Part shown: one piece after another, positions 44,499 to 53,033 of the stretch
How positions within the stretch are numbered: position 1 is the stretch's first letter
Layout of the letters: each line of letters opens with the position of its first letter
DNA from: Acidimicrobiia bacterium
GTDB taxonomy: Bacteria > Actinomycetota > Acidimicrobiia > Spongiisociales > UBA11373
Assembly: GCA_040902765.1 (NCBI GenBank)
Contig: JBBDWO010000007.1
Span: 84,113 to 148,112, forward strand
Length of the DNA: 64,000 bases
Reading direction: 5' to 3'
The notes under the pieces: model-generated
Seen by the model: only the letters and a program-made list of their open reading frames with translations
What the model was told of the DNA's origin: nothing
Database searches by the model: none
Made by a program: the position numbers and the translations under genes

Positions 44499-46490
44499 CT
44501 ACCCGTCGAGCGCGGCCTCGGCCGCCTCTCTCACCAACTCTGGATCCACAGAGAAGGGCGCATGCAGGTAGTCACGCCGATGGGAGAAGTCGGTAGGTTT
44601 GTGCGGGCTTCGGCCGGTGACGTATGTGAACCGGTGGCCGGAGAACGCTGCGAGCGTCGCGTGCATGCAGAAGTCGTGCAACTGATCCGAGACGAGCGCA
44701 ATTGTATGGCCTGCGGGATGAGCGAAGAGTAGATTGGCGAACGCCGCACCGCCGACACCGACGATCACACGTGCCTGATTGAACAGGCTGACCTGCTCGA
44801 GCATTGACAATGAAGCCGGGTCGACGGACACGAACCCAGCACCGGCCAATGCCTCGAAGACGGCATCCGAGTTGAGCAGCCCGCGGGCCGACGAATTCCG
44901 TTCGAGGAACACGTAGGGGGGCCAATCTCCTGGGGTTGCCCGATCGAGCAGCGCGCCTCGGATCCCACCGAGTAGGTCGACCGAGTATCGGCAGCCCTCG
45001 ATCCAGGGAATCCGCGTCGTGTCGGGGGCATAGGTGTGCATCGATGGAATGTGCAACCGATCCACGGTGACACGCTGGTCTCGACGGATCGTGATGACGG
45101 GGCGACCCAGAGCCACCACGCCCAACGCCTCCCGTGACGCACTTCCGAGCGTGTCGGTGACGATCACAGGAACGCCCCCGAGCTCGGGAATACGTTCCAC
45201 CAGGCCGAGCCGAGGGAGGTACTCCACGAGGAAGTGAAAGTGGTTGAAGTCCGCCCTGCCGCTGAGCAGGATCCCCTCTTCGATGGTCAGAACATCCTGG
45301 TAGCGCGCAAAGAGCAGTGCCTCGTCGGCCCGATGCTCGACTCCCGCAAGATGGTCCTGGTTCCCGGCTACGAACCCGAGAGATGGGCGAGCGGACTCGT
45401 CGTAGAGGACCAGGGACTCACCCTGGATCACCGTGGAACCACGCACGATCGTCGCCTTCTCAAGGTGCGACACGCCGAGCGGCGGCACTATGAGCGTGCG
45501 ACACTGAGTACCCGCCGGCCGGGTACGCCACACTTCCGGCAGAGCGACTTCGACCGTGGTCCCAGACAATACGGGAGTGCTTGACAGGCTCGTGGATTCT
45601 CTCACTCCAAGTACTCCTTCAACAGATTTGCCGGGCTCGGGCGACCACCGGCGGCGAAGGCACTTCGCAGCCTTCTCGTCAGCTCCTAGGCCAAAGTACG
45701 CCAGCGCTAGATCGAGTTGTGGTGACGTTCTGAGAGAATCTGTCAGCCGAACCAGAGCAGCAGCAAAGTCCACCTCTCCACACGCCAGAGCAGCCTCGAG
45801 AGTGAGCCAATCGTCACTCTCGACCGCACTACGGACGAGGCCCGCACGCGACGGCCGGCTCTCGCGAACGAACTTCGGTGTGACGACGACGTAGTCGACG
45901 TAGCCGCGGGGGAGCCCGGCGATCGCACCCATTGTCGGGTCGGCGCGGTCGACTCCGCGTTCGCCCAAGGTCGACTGAGCTTCGACAGTGAGCGGGAGCG
46001 GGGCGAGTTCCCCGTCCGCGAGTCGAGCAACCACGACGAATTCGTCGAGGATGGCCGGGTCGGGCACACGAGCTGTGAGTCTGTAACCGCAGTGCGCTAG
46101 GCGAGGATCCGAGAAGTGGGCGGCGACATCGGGGCGATGGACTCGCGGGCGACGGGTCAACACGGGCACGCCCCCGATGCTGAGGCTCACGTCTGCGGCA
46201 GCAACTCCATCCGACACGTTGGCGGCCCAGCCCTCGATGCGGAGGCGCCAATGCCGCACCTTTGAGGTGACCTCAGATGTGCCACGCCAGGCCTTGAGGT
46301 AAGCCACGAGCAGACGGGACGCTCCCTCGAGGGCTTCGCGATCATCGGTGGATCGCCACTGTCGGACTAGGCGCGCAATCGCCCTCTCCGCGACGCGCGG
46401 GAAGACGACCCATCGCCCGGGAGGGTGCTCGAGGGCCCACTGGATCATCCGAGGGATGACTCCGAAGGCTCCACGACGATGGAACATCAC
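44499..46490 (-). CDS. GT61-family glycosyltransferase with long N-terminal extension
   Basis: A 663-residue protein. The C-terminal half (from about 400) has GT61 (DUF563) features: FNHFHFLVEYLPRLGLV, VFLERNSSARGLLNSDAVFE, SMLEQVSLFNQARVIVGVGG and AAFANLLFAHPAG. The N-terminal 400 residues include a beta-rich part near 90-200 (LRIEGWAANVSDGVAAADVS) and look like separate accessory domains. GT61 enzymes transfer pentoses or hexosamines to glycans. It sits directly after a 66-codon frame and the acetyltransferase gene. Confidence 0.8.
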   Translation of the reverse strand: MMFHRRGAFGVIPRMIQWALEHPPGRWVVFPRVAERAIARLVRQWRSTDDREALEGASRLLVAYLKAWRGTSEVTSKVRHWRLRIEGWAANVSDGVAAADVSLSIGGVPVLTRRPRVHRPDVAAHFSDPRLAHCGYRLTARVPDPAILDEFVVVARLADGELAPLPLTVEAQSTLGERGVDRADPTMGAIAGLPRGYVDYVVVTPKFVRESRPSRAGLVRSAVESDDWLTLEAALACGEVDFAAALVRLTDSLRTSPQLDLALAYFGLGADEKAAKCLRRRWSPEPGKSVEGVLGVRESTSLSSTPVLSGTTVEVALPEVWRTRPAGTQCRTLIVPPLGVSHLEKATIVRGSTVIQGESLVLYDESARPSLGFVAGNQDHLAGVEHRADEALLFARYQDVLTIEEGILLSGRADFNHFHFLVEYLPRLGLVERIPELGGVPVIVTDTLGSASREALGVVALGRPVITIRRDQRVTVDRLHIPSMHTYAPDTTRIPWIEGCRYSVDLLGGIRGALLDRATPGDWPPYVFLERNSSARGLLNSDAVFEALAGAGFVSVDPASLSMLEQVSLFNQARVIVGVGGAAFANLLFAHPAGHTIALVSDQLHDFCMHATLAAFSGHRFTYVTGRSPHKPTDFSHRRDYLHAPFSVDPELVREAAEAALDG

Positions 46491-46691
46491 CTATTGCCGT
46501 CGGGACACGACGCCGAGAACCCCTTCGCCTTGCCGTTCGGGCGTCTCTGGAGGCATCAGCGGCGACAGCCCGAACACGGTCTCGATGCTTTCGCGTATGG
46601 CCACTACACCCATCCGGTTCGACTTGGCTTCGACCGGGTCGGATACCTTTCCCGCGGCAGAAATGCTCCCACCCGGCCCGCATACGCACAT
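46491..46691 (-). CDS. Small hypothetical protein
   Basis: A 66-residue frame whose ATG immediately follows the acetyltransferase stop (TAGATG) and whose TAG immediately precedes the GT61 start (TAGGTGATG). This exact fit between two operon genes suggests it may be translated. The sequence (ESIETVFGLSPLMPPETPE near the end) has no recognisable family, no signal and no membrane segment. It could equally be a remnant. Confidence 0.35.
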   Translation of the reverse strand: MCVCGPGGSISAAGKVSDPVEAKSNRMGVVAIRESIETVFGLSPLMPPETPERQGEGVLGVVSRRQ

Positions 46692-47177
46692 CTAGTTCGG
46701 TCCTCTCTCCCTGGTATCCCGCACGATCCTTGCGGGGTTCCCGACAACGACCGAGAAGGCGGGGACGTCTGTCGTCACCACCGCACCGGCACCGACGATG
46801 GACTCTTCTCCCACCACCAAACCAGCGAGAATGGTCGCGTTGGATCCGATCGAAACACCACGCTCGACGGTGGTGCCCTCCATGATCCAATCTCCTTTGC
46901 CCTTTGGGGTTCCGTCTGCGTTCGTGGCCCTAGGAAGTCTGTCGTTGATGAACATGACTCCGTGACCGACGAAGACCTCATCCTCGATCACGACACCCTC
47001 GCAGATGAATGAGTGCGATTGGATCCTGCAGCGGCGACCGATGACCGCGCCGGCCTGGATCTCCACGAAGGGGCCGATCATCGACTCATCACCGATCGAG
47101 CAGCCGAAGAGGTTTACGAGGTCCGGTTGAGGGATTCGTACACCGACGCCGAACTTCACATCGGAGGTGATCGCCAC
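46692..47177 (-). CDS. Hexapeptide-repeat acetyltransferase (FdtC/QdtC-like)
   Basis: About 161 residues from GTG 47177, which has GGGAG at a good distance; a TTG at 47201 would add 8 residues. Left-handed beta-helix repeats run through the chain (IGDESMIGPFVEIQAGAVIG, IEDEVFVGHGVMFIND, IGSNATILAGLVVG) and it ends VVVGNPARIVR. FINDRLPRATNADG is typical of sugar N-acetyltransferases such as FdtC/QdtC and WbbJ-like enzymes. With FdtA and FdtB nearby, dTDP-3-acetamido-3,6-dideoxyhexose is the likely product. Confidence 0.85.
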   Translation of the reverse strand: MAITSDVKFGVGVRIPQPDLVNLFGCSIGDESMIGPFVEIQAGAVIGRRCRIQSHSFICEGVVIEDEVFVGHGVMFINDRLPRATNADGTPKGKGDWIMEGTTVERGVSIGSNATILAGLVVGEESIVGAGAVVTTDVPAFSVVVGNPARIVRDTRERGPN

Positions 47178-47201
47178 GTCTGGCTCCCGGGGTGTCGCCA
47201 A

Positions 47202-47556
47202 GGACTCACTGCCGTATCGATGGTAATGGGAGCGCGCCGCGGTCGGGTGGCACCGAATGCAGGGGGACTGCTGTCAAACACCCTCCCGCAAGCCCTGCCG
47301 CCCAACCGAAGCGGCGAATGAGCCTCATGTCGAGTCTCGGGCGGGAGTGGCCTCGGGTCGATGCAGGCAGATGTGTCGGTCTCGCCGCGGCGGCGAGACC
47401 GGTCCCAGTCACGCCACAAGGTCCTCGATCGGGGATCAGGCATATCAAGGTCACGCGGCCAACCCCGAAAACCCGCCCGCAAAGTGAATCGCCCTGGTTT
47501 TCTTGGAGGCTCCCGAGTTTGGAAGGATGGGAGCTATGTCAGAGTCGTATCAGGCG
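47202..47556. other. Intergenic stretch next to an IS remnant
   Basis: About 355 bp with no recognisable gene. Overlapping frames are Arg/Pro/Ser-rich shadows. It may be residual insertion-sequence or scar DNA. Confidence 0.35.
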
Positions 47557-47702
47557 CCGACTCCGACGCCGGCAGCCAGTTCACCTCCATCCGTTGGGGG
47601 GAACGACTCGTCGAGCTGGGGGCTGTCCCGTCGATCGGGTCGGTCGGAGACAGCTTCGATGACGCCCTCGCCGAGTCCCAGTTCAGCCTCATCAAGCATG
47701 AA
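47557..47702 (+). mobile_element. IS3-type transposase remnant
   Basis: The plus strand reads DSDAGSQFTSIRWGERLVEL, then GAVPSIGSVGDSFDDALAES, then QFSLIKHE: the C-terminal catalytic segment of IS3-family OrfB (SDxGSQYTS, SxxGxxxDNAxxES with the third catalytic Glu). The N-terminal part and the D-D residues before it are gone. The remnant overlaps the 3' end of the GT2 gene at 47692, whose stop codon lies inside it. Confidence 0.8.
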
Positions 47703-48711
47703 GATTCGCACGAAGGCGGAGCATCCCCTGCAAAAGGGACTCACGGTCGACCAGACGCGTGAGGTCACCTCGGCCGACGATGTCATAGACGTCCTGGATT
47801 CTCATACCAAACTCCGCGAGCCGTGCCGCCCCATCCTTACCATTGCAAATATCGAGCAGTCGCTCGCAGCCAATCTGATATACCAACGGATCAGGATGGC
47901 CTAGGTAGAGCAATGTTATGTCGAGCGTTCGGTCGAAGTGGCCTTCCCGACCTAGTCGCTGTAGCTCTTCGCGAAAGGCTGTCTCGACAACACTGTCGGT
48001 GACATCATCGAAGAAGTGCCGGTACACCCACACTCGTTCTGCGTGCATTCTCCGATCGTGGCCCTGGCTGGACAGGCTATTCGACTCCTTGCGGTAACGA
48101 ATGACCCTCTCGTCGGAGACCGCTACACGGCGACCTCCCGCCCACCGCACCCACAGGTCGAAGTCCTGAAGCTGCAGAAGGCCGGGCTGGAACCCACCGA
48201 GCTCTAGGAACGTCTCCCGGAGAAAGGTCGCTGTCGGAGCACACAGAAAGTTCCCGACCTGGAACAACTGACGAAGCAAGTGCCCGGTTCCGACCCGCGC
48301 CTGCACGAAGAACTCGGGACAAAGGTCGTCCGACCGAGGCTCACCCTGCTCATCCATGACCAGCGGGAGCCCCATCACGAGCTCTACATCACTACTTTCG
48401 AGCGATGCCAGCTGCCGGGCGAGACGATCAGGAAGTGCCTGGTCGTCTCCCGCCAAAACAGCGACCACATCAGTGCCGATCGAGCCCACTCCGGCGTTGA
48501 GTGCGCCGCTGGGACCTAGGCGATCAGTCTCGAAGAGTTCGACGCCCTGGTCCGAGAAGCCTCGGACGATGTCCTGACTCCCGTCCCCACTCCCGTCGTC
48601 GACAACAACTATCCGATCAGGCTGGCGTGTCTGGCTCAGCACCGACTCGATACAACCGACCAGGTAGCGTGCCCGGTTGTACGAAGAGAGGACGAAACCC
48701 GCGGTCGTCAT
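47692..48711 (-). CDS. GT2 glycosyltransferase
   Basis: A 339-residue protein. MTTAGFVLSSYNRARYLVGC, VVVDDGSGDGS and VLAGDDQALPDRL (acidic DxD position) are GT-A family 2 features, followed by the LLQLQDFDLWVRWAG acceptor segment. The C-terminal roughly 110 residues are not recognised, and the stop codon lies in the IS3 remnant, so the natural end may have been replaced. The start ATG overlaps the upstream gene's stop by 4 bases. Confidence 0.85.
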   Translation of the reverse strand: MTTAGFVLSSYNRARYLVGCIESVLSQTRQPDRIVVVDDGSGDGSQDIVRGFSDQGVELFETDRLGPSGALNAGVGSIGTDVVAVLAGDDQALPDRLARQLASLESSDVELVMGLPLVMDEQGEPRSDDLCPEFFVQARVGTGHLLRQLFQVGNFLCAPTATFLRETFLELGGFQPGLLQLQDFDLWVRWAGGRRVAVSDERVIRYRKESNSLSSQGHDRRMHAERVWVYRHFFDDVTDSVVETAFREELQRLGREGHFDRTLDITLLYLGHPDPLVYQIGCERLLDICNGKDGAARLAEFGMRIQDVYDIVGRGDLTRLVDRESLLQGMLRLRANLHA

Positions 48712-50456
48712 GTAGTGGACGCGGCTTCGATGAAGTCCGATGCCATGGTGACATCGAGCAGGTGGGATTCAGCATGGCTGTCTGACTCGATCGGGGCCAG
48801 GGCCAAACGGTCGACGACGAGACCCGTTCCTTCGGCCCTGCCCAACACATCGTCGTGGTTGTGCGCCATGCTGACGAGGCGGCAGCCAGGAGGAGCCAGG
48901 AGGACAGTGTGGGGCAGGCCTTCGGCCACCAGGACGGTCGCCGCATCTTCTAGGGCTGAACGCACAACCTGCGCGCCCCACTCGATGTCGACAGCAACGC
49001 CCCCCGCCCTGATCACCGCACGACGCAGCAGTGATCTTGACTCCGCATCGAACGGATCGCGCCGGTGCGAGACGAGGACGATCCGCCGATCACGTGGGAC
49101 GTGATGACGCCAGAGGGCGTTACGGAACTCCGCGAGCGCGCCGGGCGCAGCCCGGGCAATCGTGGTGCGACGCAGTAACTGAAACTCACCGTCGTGAACG
49201 CTCGCAATCCGGACCCAGCCGATGACGTCACGAAGCACCTCGAGTATGAATTCCGGGGGCATCAGCGGCAACACGAGAGTCGCGTCCGACCGGCGCGCGC
49301 GATACTCCCAGATGGAAGGAATCGCTTCGAGCAACCAGTCGGCCTCCCCGGCCTCGAACGGCAGTTCAGGGACCAGGGTGCCGTCCAGCGGTCTCTGCGA
49401 ACGATTCACCATCCCGGAAGCAAGAACCCGATCCGGCCTGACAACGGCCGACAACTCGCCGCGCGCGATGTTCGTAGGCATCTCCGGCGGCACTGCACCG
49501 AACACAGTCTTCTCGCCCACCACTACGCCAGGCAACCCTCCCACTACCAGGCCTTCTTCAACGGCCTGGTCGCGGCGGTCCACAGGGAAACCGTACGCAA
49601 CGGCCCTTGGCGCCCACGGGAATCCCCGGTGATCCGAGTGCACATAGGTGAGCGCGAGCAACGCGCCGAGGGGATCCCCGCTGAGCAGCAAGTCAGTTGC
49701 AAGCTCAGGAAGTCCCCGTGCGGACGGAGAGACTCCCAACCTTGCTCCGACGGTCAACCAATGAACGAGAGGCGTTAGGGGACTCTCCCTCGCGTCTTCG
49801 CAATTCGCCAGATACCAACGACTCGAGAAGTGCGGTGTCGGATCAACAACACCCCCCGTCCGAAGGTAGTGCCTGAGGGGAAGTTCTCCGATAGCGCCCC
49901 CACCCGCCTGGAGGACGCTCGTAAGGTAGTGCCGCGGGTCGAACAGGGGATGATGACGGCGAAGCTCGCGGCCTCCGGTGGTCACATAGTGAGTCAGCGG
50001 GTCGACACCCGACTCTGCCACGTCGGGCGCATGCATCTGGTAGTAGTCGACACTGAACAACGGATGCGGATCGAATCCTGATCGCCAACCGTCGGCCAAG
50101 TACCCGCCCAAGGGGTCTGCAACAGGTCCAGCGCGCTCCTGGTAAAAGGCCGGGTCGAACAACGGGTGTGGTGAGAGACCGAAGGCGGCACCCTGATCGA
50201 CGTAGTGCGCCAAGGCTTCTTCTCGATCGAGACCCGGAACCTGCCCGACGTAGAAGTCGATGTCGAAGAGGGGATGTGGGTCGACCCCACGCCCCACATC
50301 GTGCTTGATGAAGTGCTCTAAGCGGTCATGGGCGCTCATACTCTCTAGACGCGGATCGTCGGCTCCGTAGAAGCCCTCGAACACCCAATCCGGAGTGGAC
50401 CCGGTCACGTGCCAGGATCCAATGGCTGCCGGAGGCGAACCCCGGAGTCGCCACAC
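48708..50456 (-). CDS. GT61-like protein with repeated HPLFDxxxY motifs; N-terminus lost by frameshift
   Basis: A 582-residue frame. Residues about 60-230 hold five units of DPHPLFDxxFY followed by a hydrophobic LxHY element, a motif found in multi-domain polysaccharide glycosyltransferases. The last 180 residues (LVSHRRDPFDAESRSLLRRA, then VLVAEGLPHTVLLAPPG) resemble a GT61 C-terminus. The frame begins abruptly with VWRLRGSPPAA. The expected start (GTG 50548 with GGAGG) reads MTRVSRIRRRFAREMRTSGL and goes out of frame near 50465; restoring one G gives MPAGILVWRLRG. So the gene is probably frameshifted, or the sequence has an error. Confidence 0.65.
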   Translation of the reverse strand: MWRLRGSPPAAIGSWHVTGSTPDWVFEGFYGADDPRLESMSAHDRLEHFIKHDVGRGVDPHPLFDIDFYVGQVPGLDREEALAHYVDQGAAFGLSPHPLFDPAFYQERAGPVADPLGGYLADGWRSGFDPHPLFSVDYYQMHAPDVAESGVDPLTHYVTTGGRELRRHHPLFDPRHYLTSVLQAGGGAIGELPLRHYLRTGGVVDPTPHFSSRWYLANCEDARESPLTPLVHWLTVGARLGVSPSARGLPELATDLLLSGDPLGALLALTYVHSDHRGFPWAPRAVAYGFPVDRRDQAVEEGLVVGGLPGVVVGEKTVFGAVPPEMPTNIARGELSAVVRPDRVLASGMVNRSQRPLDGTLVPELPFEAGEADWLLEAIPSIWEYRARRSDATLVLPLMPPEFILEVLRDVIGWVRIASVHDGEFQLLRRTTIARAAPGALAEFRNALWRHHVPRDRRIVLVSHRRDPFDAESRSLLRRAVIRAGGVAVDIEWGAQVVRSALEDAATVLVAEGLPHTVLLAPPGCRLVSMAHNHDDVLGRAEGTGLVVDRLALAPIESDSHAESHLLDVTMASDFIEAASTT

Positions 50457-50548
50457 GAGTATGCCGCGGGCATCTTGATGGTCCCAAGAAGGCCGCTCGT
50501 CCTCATCTCCCTCGCAAAGCGTCGCCGAATCCGAGACACCCTGGTCAC
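50457..50548 (-). pseudogene. Displaced 5' end of the upstream-frameshifted gene
   Basis: GTG 50548, preceded by GGAGG, starts MTRVSRIRRRFAREMRTSGL LGTIKMPA in a different frame from the main body. The combined sequence (basic, then GxxGxxxxPAGILVWRLRG) parallels the N-termini at 85 and 25654. One missing base around GCGGC (near 50465) explains the break. Confidence 0.6.
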
Positions 50549-50730
50549 GTGATTACCTCCTGGCGCTGGAGCGATGGACCGCGTTGAGTAGTCCAACGGG
50601 AGCACCCAACGGCTGTGGCCCAGATGTTAGGGCACGACGCGCGGGCGACACGGCACACCCCGGGGTCCGGCACGGTCGCGCGGAGATCAACGGGACGCTT
50701 CGCAGATATCGTCATCCGAAGACCAGCCGA

Positions 50731-50960
50731 TCACGGTGGATCACCACTCCACTCCCGATAAGCCTCCGCGACCTCCAATGGGTCGCTGATCAATTGCGGG
50801 TCGCCCGTGGTCGATCCACAGAACACGATCGGCGAGTGCGACTACTTGATCAAGGTTGTGAGACACCAACACCACCGAGAGACGCGTCTCCAGGAGTGAG
50901 TCGATTCGGTCCTTCGACCTGGATTGGAACCCCTCGTCGCCGACAGGCAGCACCTCACCG
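50731..50960 (-). pseudogene. Truncated Wzt-like ABC ATPase remnant
   Basis: The minus strand reads EVLPVGDEGFQSRSKDRIDS, then VVLVSHNLDQVVALADRVLW, then IDHGR, parallel to the C-terminus of the intact ATPase at 24850 (EVLSVGDERFQTRSKARMAS, VLLVSHALDLVEEIADRVLW, LDHGS). After DHGRP the match continues in another frame (LISDPLEVAEAYREWSGD) to TGA at 50731-50733. Walker A and the signature are absent. It lies directly against the 3' end of the GT2 gene at 50955. Confidence 0.85.
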
Positions 50961-52682
50961 ACCCTCGCGCCCGTGGACCACGCCGACACGGGGAACCCCA
51001 TCCATCCGAGCATTCGCCCGCGCCTTTCCGATCCGATGAGCGAGGGGGGTGCGCACGTTCGCACCCGACGAGCCATGCACTCGGTGCCGAGCGAGGGCAT
51101 CGGGCACGAGCCCAAACTTGCCGCCGTGCGCCACGATCTGTGACCAGAAGTCCCAATCCTCGCAGTAGATGAAGGCCAGCTCGGGGTCGAACCGGATTCC
51201 GAGGTCCCGAACCTTCATGTCGACCAGGGCGCAGGTCGACACGATCGGGTTTTCACGCCGACCCACCCTCTCATCGAACGGCGGCTTCGCCTCGACCCCC
51301 TCATAATCGCCGAAGAATTCGGTCCACGTCGCTACCGCCCACAGATCCGGCGCCGCCCGCAGCGCGGTCGCCGTCTTCTCGATGAAGTCGTGAGCTAGGA
51401 CATCGTCCGCGTCAACGAGCACGAACGAGTCCCCCCGCATGGCGTCGAGCATGGTGTTGCGAGCCACGCAGACGCCGCGGTTGTGCTGGCGCAGGACGCG
51501 GATCAGTCCAGGGTGCAACGCCTCCCATCGCTCGAGGCCTGCATCGACCTCAGCCGACAGTGACCCATCGTCGATGAGGAGCACCTCCTCCGCCGGCTGC
51601 GTCTGAGCCACGATGGACTCCAGGCACTCGTCGAGGAACCTGACATCCCTGAAGATCGGGACACCGACTGAAACGCGCCGAGCCCTTCCATCCTCGACAC
51701 CCAGTGGCGCCAGACTCAGCGCCTGGTCGACTCCCGGTCGCGGAGGTCGCGCCGCGGGCTCCCCAATCCGCTCGCCGGACACGATGCCGACCAACTCCTC
51801 TTCCGAAGACCACGTCGGCGACTCCGGCCAGTACGAGGCCACCGTCGAACCCTTGTACACGACGACCGGAACCCCGCGGTCCCTGAGTCGTCCGACGCTC
51901 GGGGCCGGGAGGCGAAACGGATCGCCCAGCACAACCAAGTCCGGATCAGTCAGCGGTCGCCTACCCGCGTCGACCCTGGTCTCGAACATGTCGAACAGGT
52001 GCCCGTTGACCTGTCGGGTCGTATCGGCCCAGATGCGATCTTGGGCGCTCTCCGGCGATACGACCAGTCTGACGTCGGGGACGGAGCCGAGAAGAACGCG
52101 CATGATCCTCGCAGTCTGGGCGCGTCGCGACTGATCTTCGGGTAACCAGATCGAGCGCACACTCCGGTGCCCGGGGACGTCCCTCAGCGGTGGCTCAGCG
52201 ATGTCCACGACCGTCACATCCGCACGAACCCCGGCGGCTTGCAGCAACTCTGCGGCGGCTTTCGACGGGGTAACGACCCATTCGGCGAACCGATACAGAA
52301 CTATCTCCCAGTCAATCATCGACTCGTCCGCCGGCTCGCCGTCGAGGGTGCCTCCAGTCCACAGACGCTCAAGGGTGCTCGACTCCCCGGCCACCACGAC
52401 CACGTGTCGGCGTTCCTGCGGAGGACGCATCGCCTGCTCGAGCGCGTAGAGACCTGCAACACCGTCGCGGTCGTCGGCGATGATCAGGTCCCCCGGAGCC
52501 GTTCTGGCATCGAGGCTTCTCGCCACCTGCCATCCATCGCGGGCGGCGTCCGGCGTGGCCACGAACTCCCACGGCTCAGCAGCCCGAGCCCGTATCCGCT
52601 TGGCGGAGAGACGGATCTCGCTCGCTCCGCTGCCGAAGATGCCGAGCAGCGGAGATCGGCCGAATCGGTGAGTCTGGCCCAT
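50955..52682 (-). CDS. GT2 glycosyltransferase with N-terminal GT-B-like domain
   Basis: 575 residues from ATG 52682 (GGAAGG upstream); the longer frame to 52847 is rejected. Residues 1 to about 330 look like a GT4-like Rossmann part (VVVVAGESSTLERLW, WVVTPSKAAAELLQAAGV, RVLLGSVPDVRLVVSPES). Residues about 340-560 are GT2 (RVSVGVPIFRDVRFLDEC, LIDDGSLSA, VLVDADDVLAHDFIEK). The C-terminus ends within the junction with the ABC remnant (GVVHGREGR-stop), so the last residues are probably foreign. Confidence 0.82.
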   Translation of the reverse strand: MGQTHRFGRSPLLGIFGSGASEIRLSAKRIRARAAEPWEFVATPDAARDGWQVARSLDARTAPGDLIIADDRDGVAGLYALEQAMRPPQERRHVVVVAGESSTLERLWTGGTLDGEPADESMIDWEIVLYRFAEWVVTPSKAAAELLQAAGVRADVTVVDIAEPPLRDVPGHRSVRSIWLPEDQSRRAQTARIMRVLLGSVPDVRLVVSPESAQDRIWADTTRQVNGHLFDMFETRVDAGRRPLTDPDLVVLGDPFRLPAPSVGRLRDRGVPVVVYKGSTVASYWPESPTWSSEEELVGIVSGERIGEPAARPPRPGVDQALSLAPLGVEDGRARRVSVGVPIFRDVRFLDECLESIVAQTQPAEEVLLIDDGSLSAEVDAGLERWEALHPGLIRVLRQHNRGVCVARNTMLDAMRGDSFVLVDADDVLAHDFIEKTATALRAAPDLWAVATWTEFFGDYEGVEAKPPFDERVGRRENPIVSTCALVDMKVRDLGIRFDPELAFIYCEDWDFWSQIVAHGGKFGLVPDALARHRVHGSSGANVRTPLAHRIGKARANARMDGVPRVGVVHGREGR

Positions 52683-52887
52683 GGGTGTGCCTTCCGTGCA
52701 GATCTCGGGCGTCGCCTCGGCGGCGGCGTAGTCTACGCGGGTTGGCCTCGAGGACTCCCAAGATCCTAGAAGGAGCCTCACCATCACCGCGGCACCCGTC
52801 AACCGTGTGTCTACATTTGTGGCGCAACCGAGGGGGAGGGCGCGCACCGGGAGGAGGATAGCCTCGCGACCCAGAAGGGGCCCAAGG

Positions 52888-53033
52888 CATCGAGGTGGGT
52901 ACGATCCTCACCGGTCTGCGTCGACAAGGAGGGGTTAATGCCGCGGGCGCTCATCACAGGGATCACCGGGCAAGATGGGGTCCAGACCCCAGGTTCGCTC
53001 AACCGGCCCTTCAAGAGAGACCGTGGCTCGTGA
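52888..53033 (+). promoter_or_regulatory. Duplicated gmd promoter and 5' codons, now a 31-codon leader ORF
   Basis: Bases 52888-52977 match 62549-62637 closely: cgaggtgggtacgatcctc, then a ribosome site, then atgccgcgggcgctcatcac. The ATG at 52938 reads [14 protein letters not shown], the first residues of Gmd, then leaves the homology and reaches TGA at 53031-53033. That TGA overlaps the GTG of the next gene. The upstream region of gmd has been copied in front of an unrelated gene. Confidence 0.8.

Noticed and set aside
50741-51115. A complete small ABC ATPase gene
   Set aside because: Walker A and signature are absent, the first third is a shadow of the GT2 gene, and the end is out of frame.
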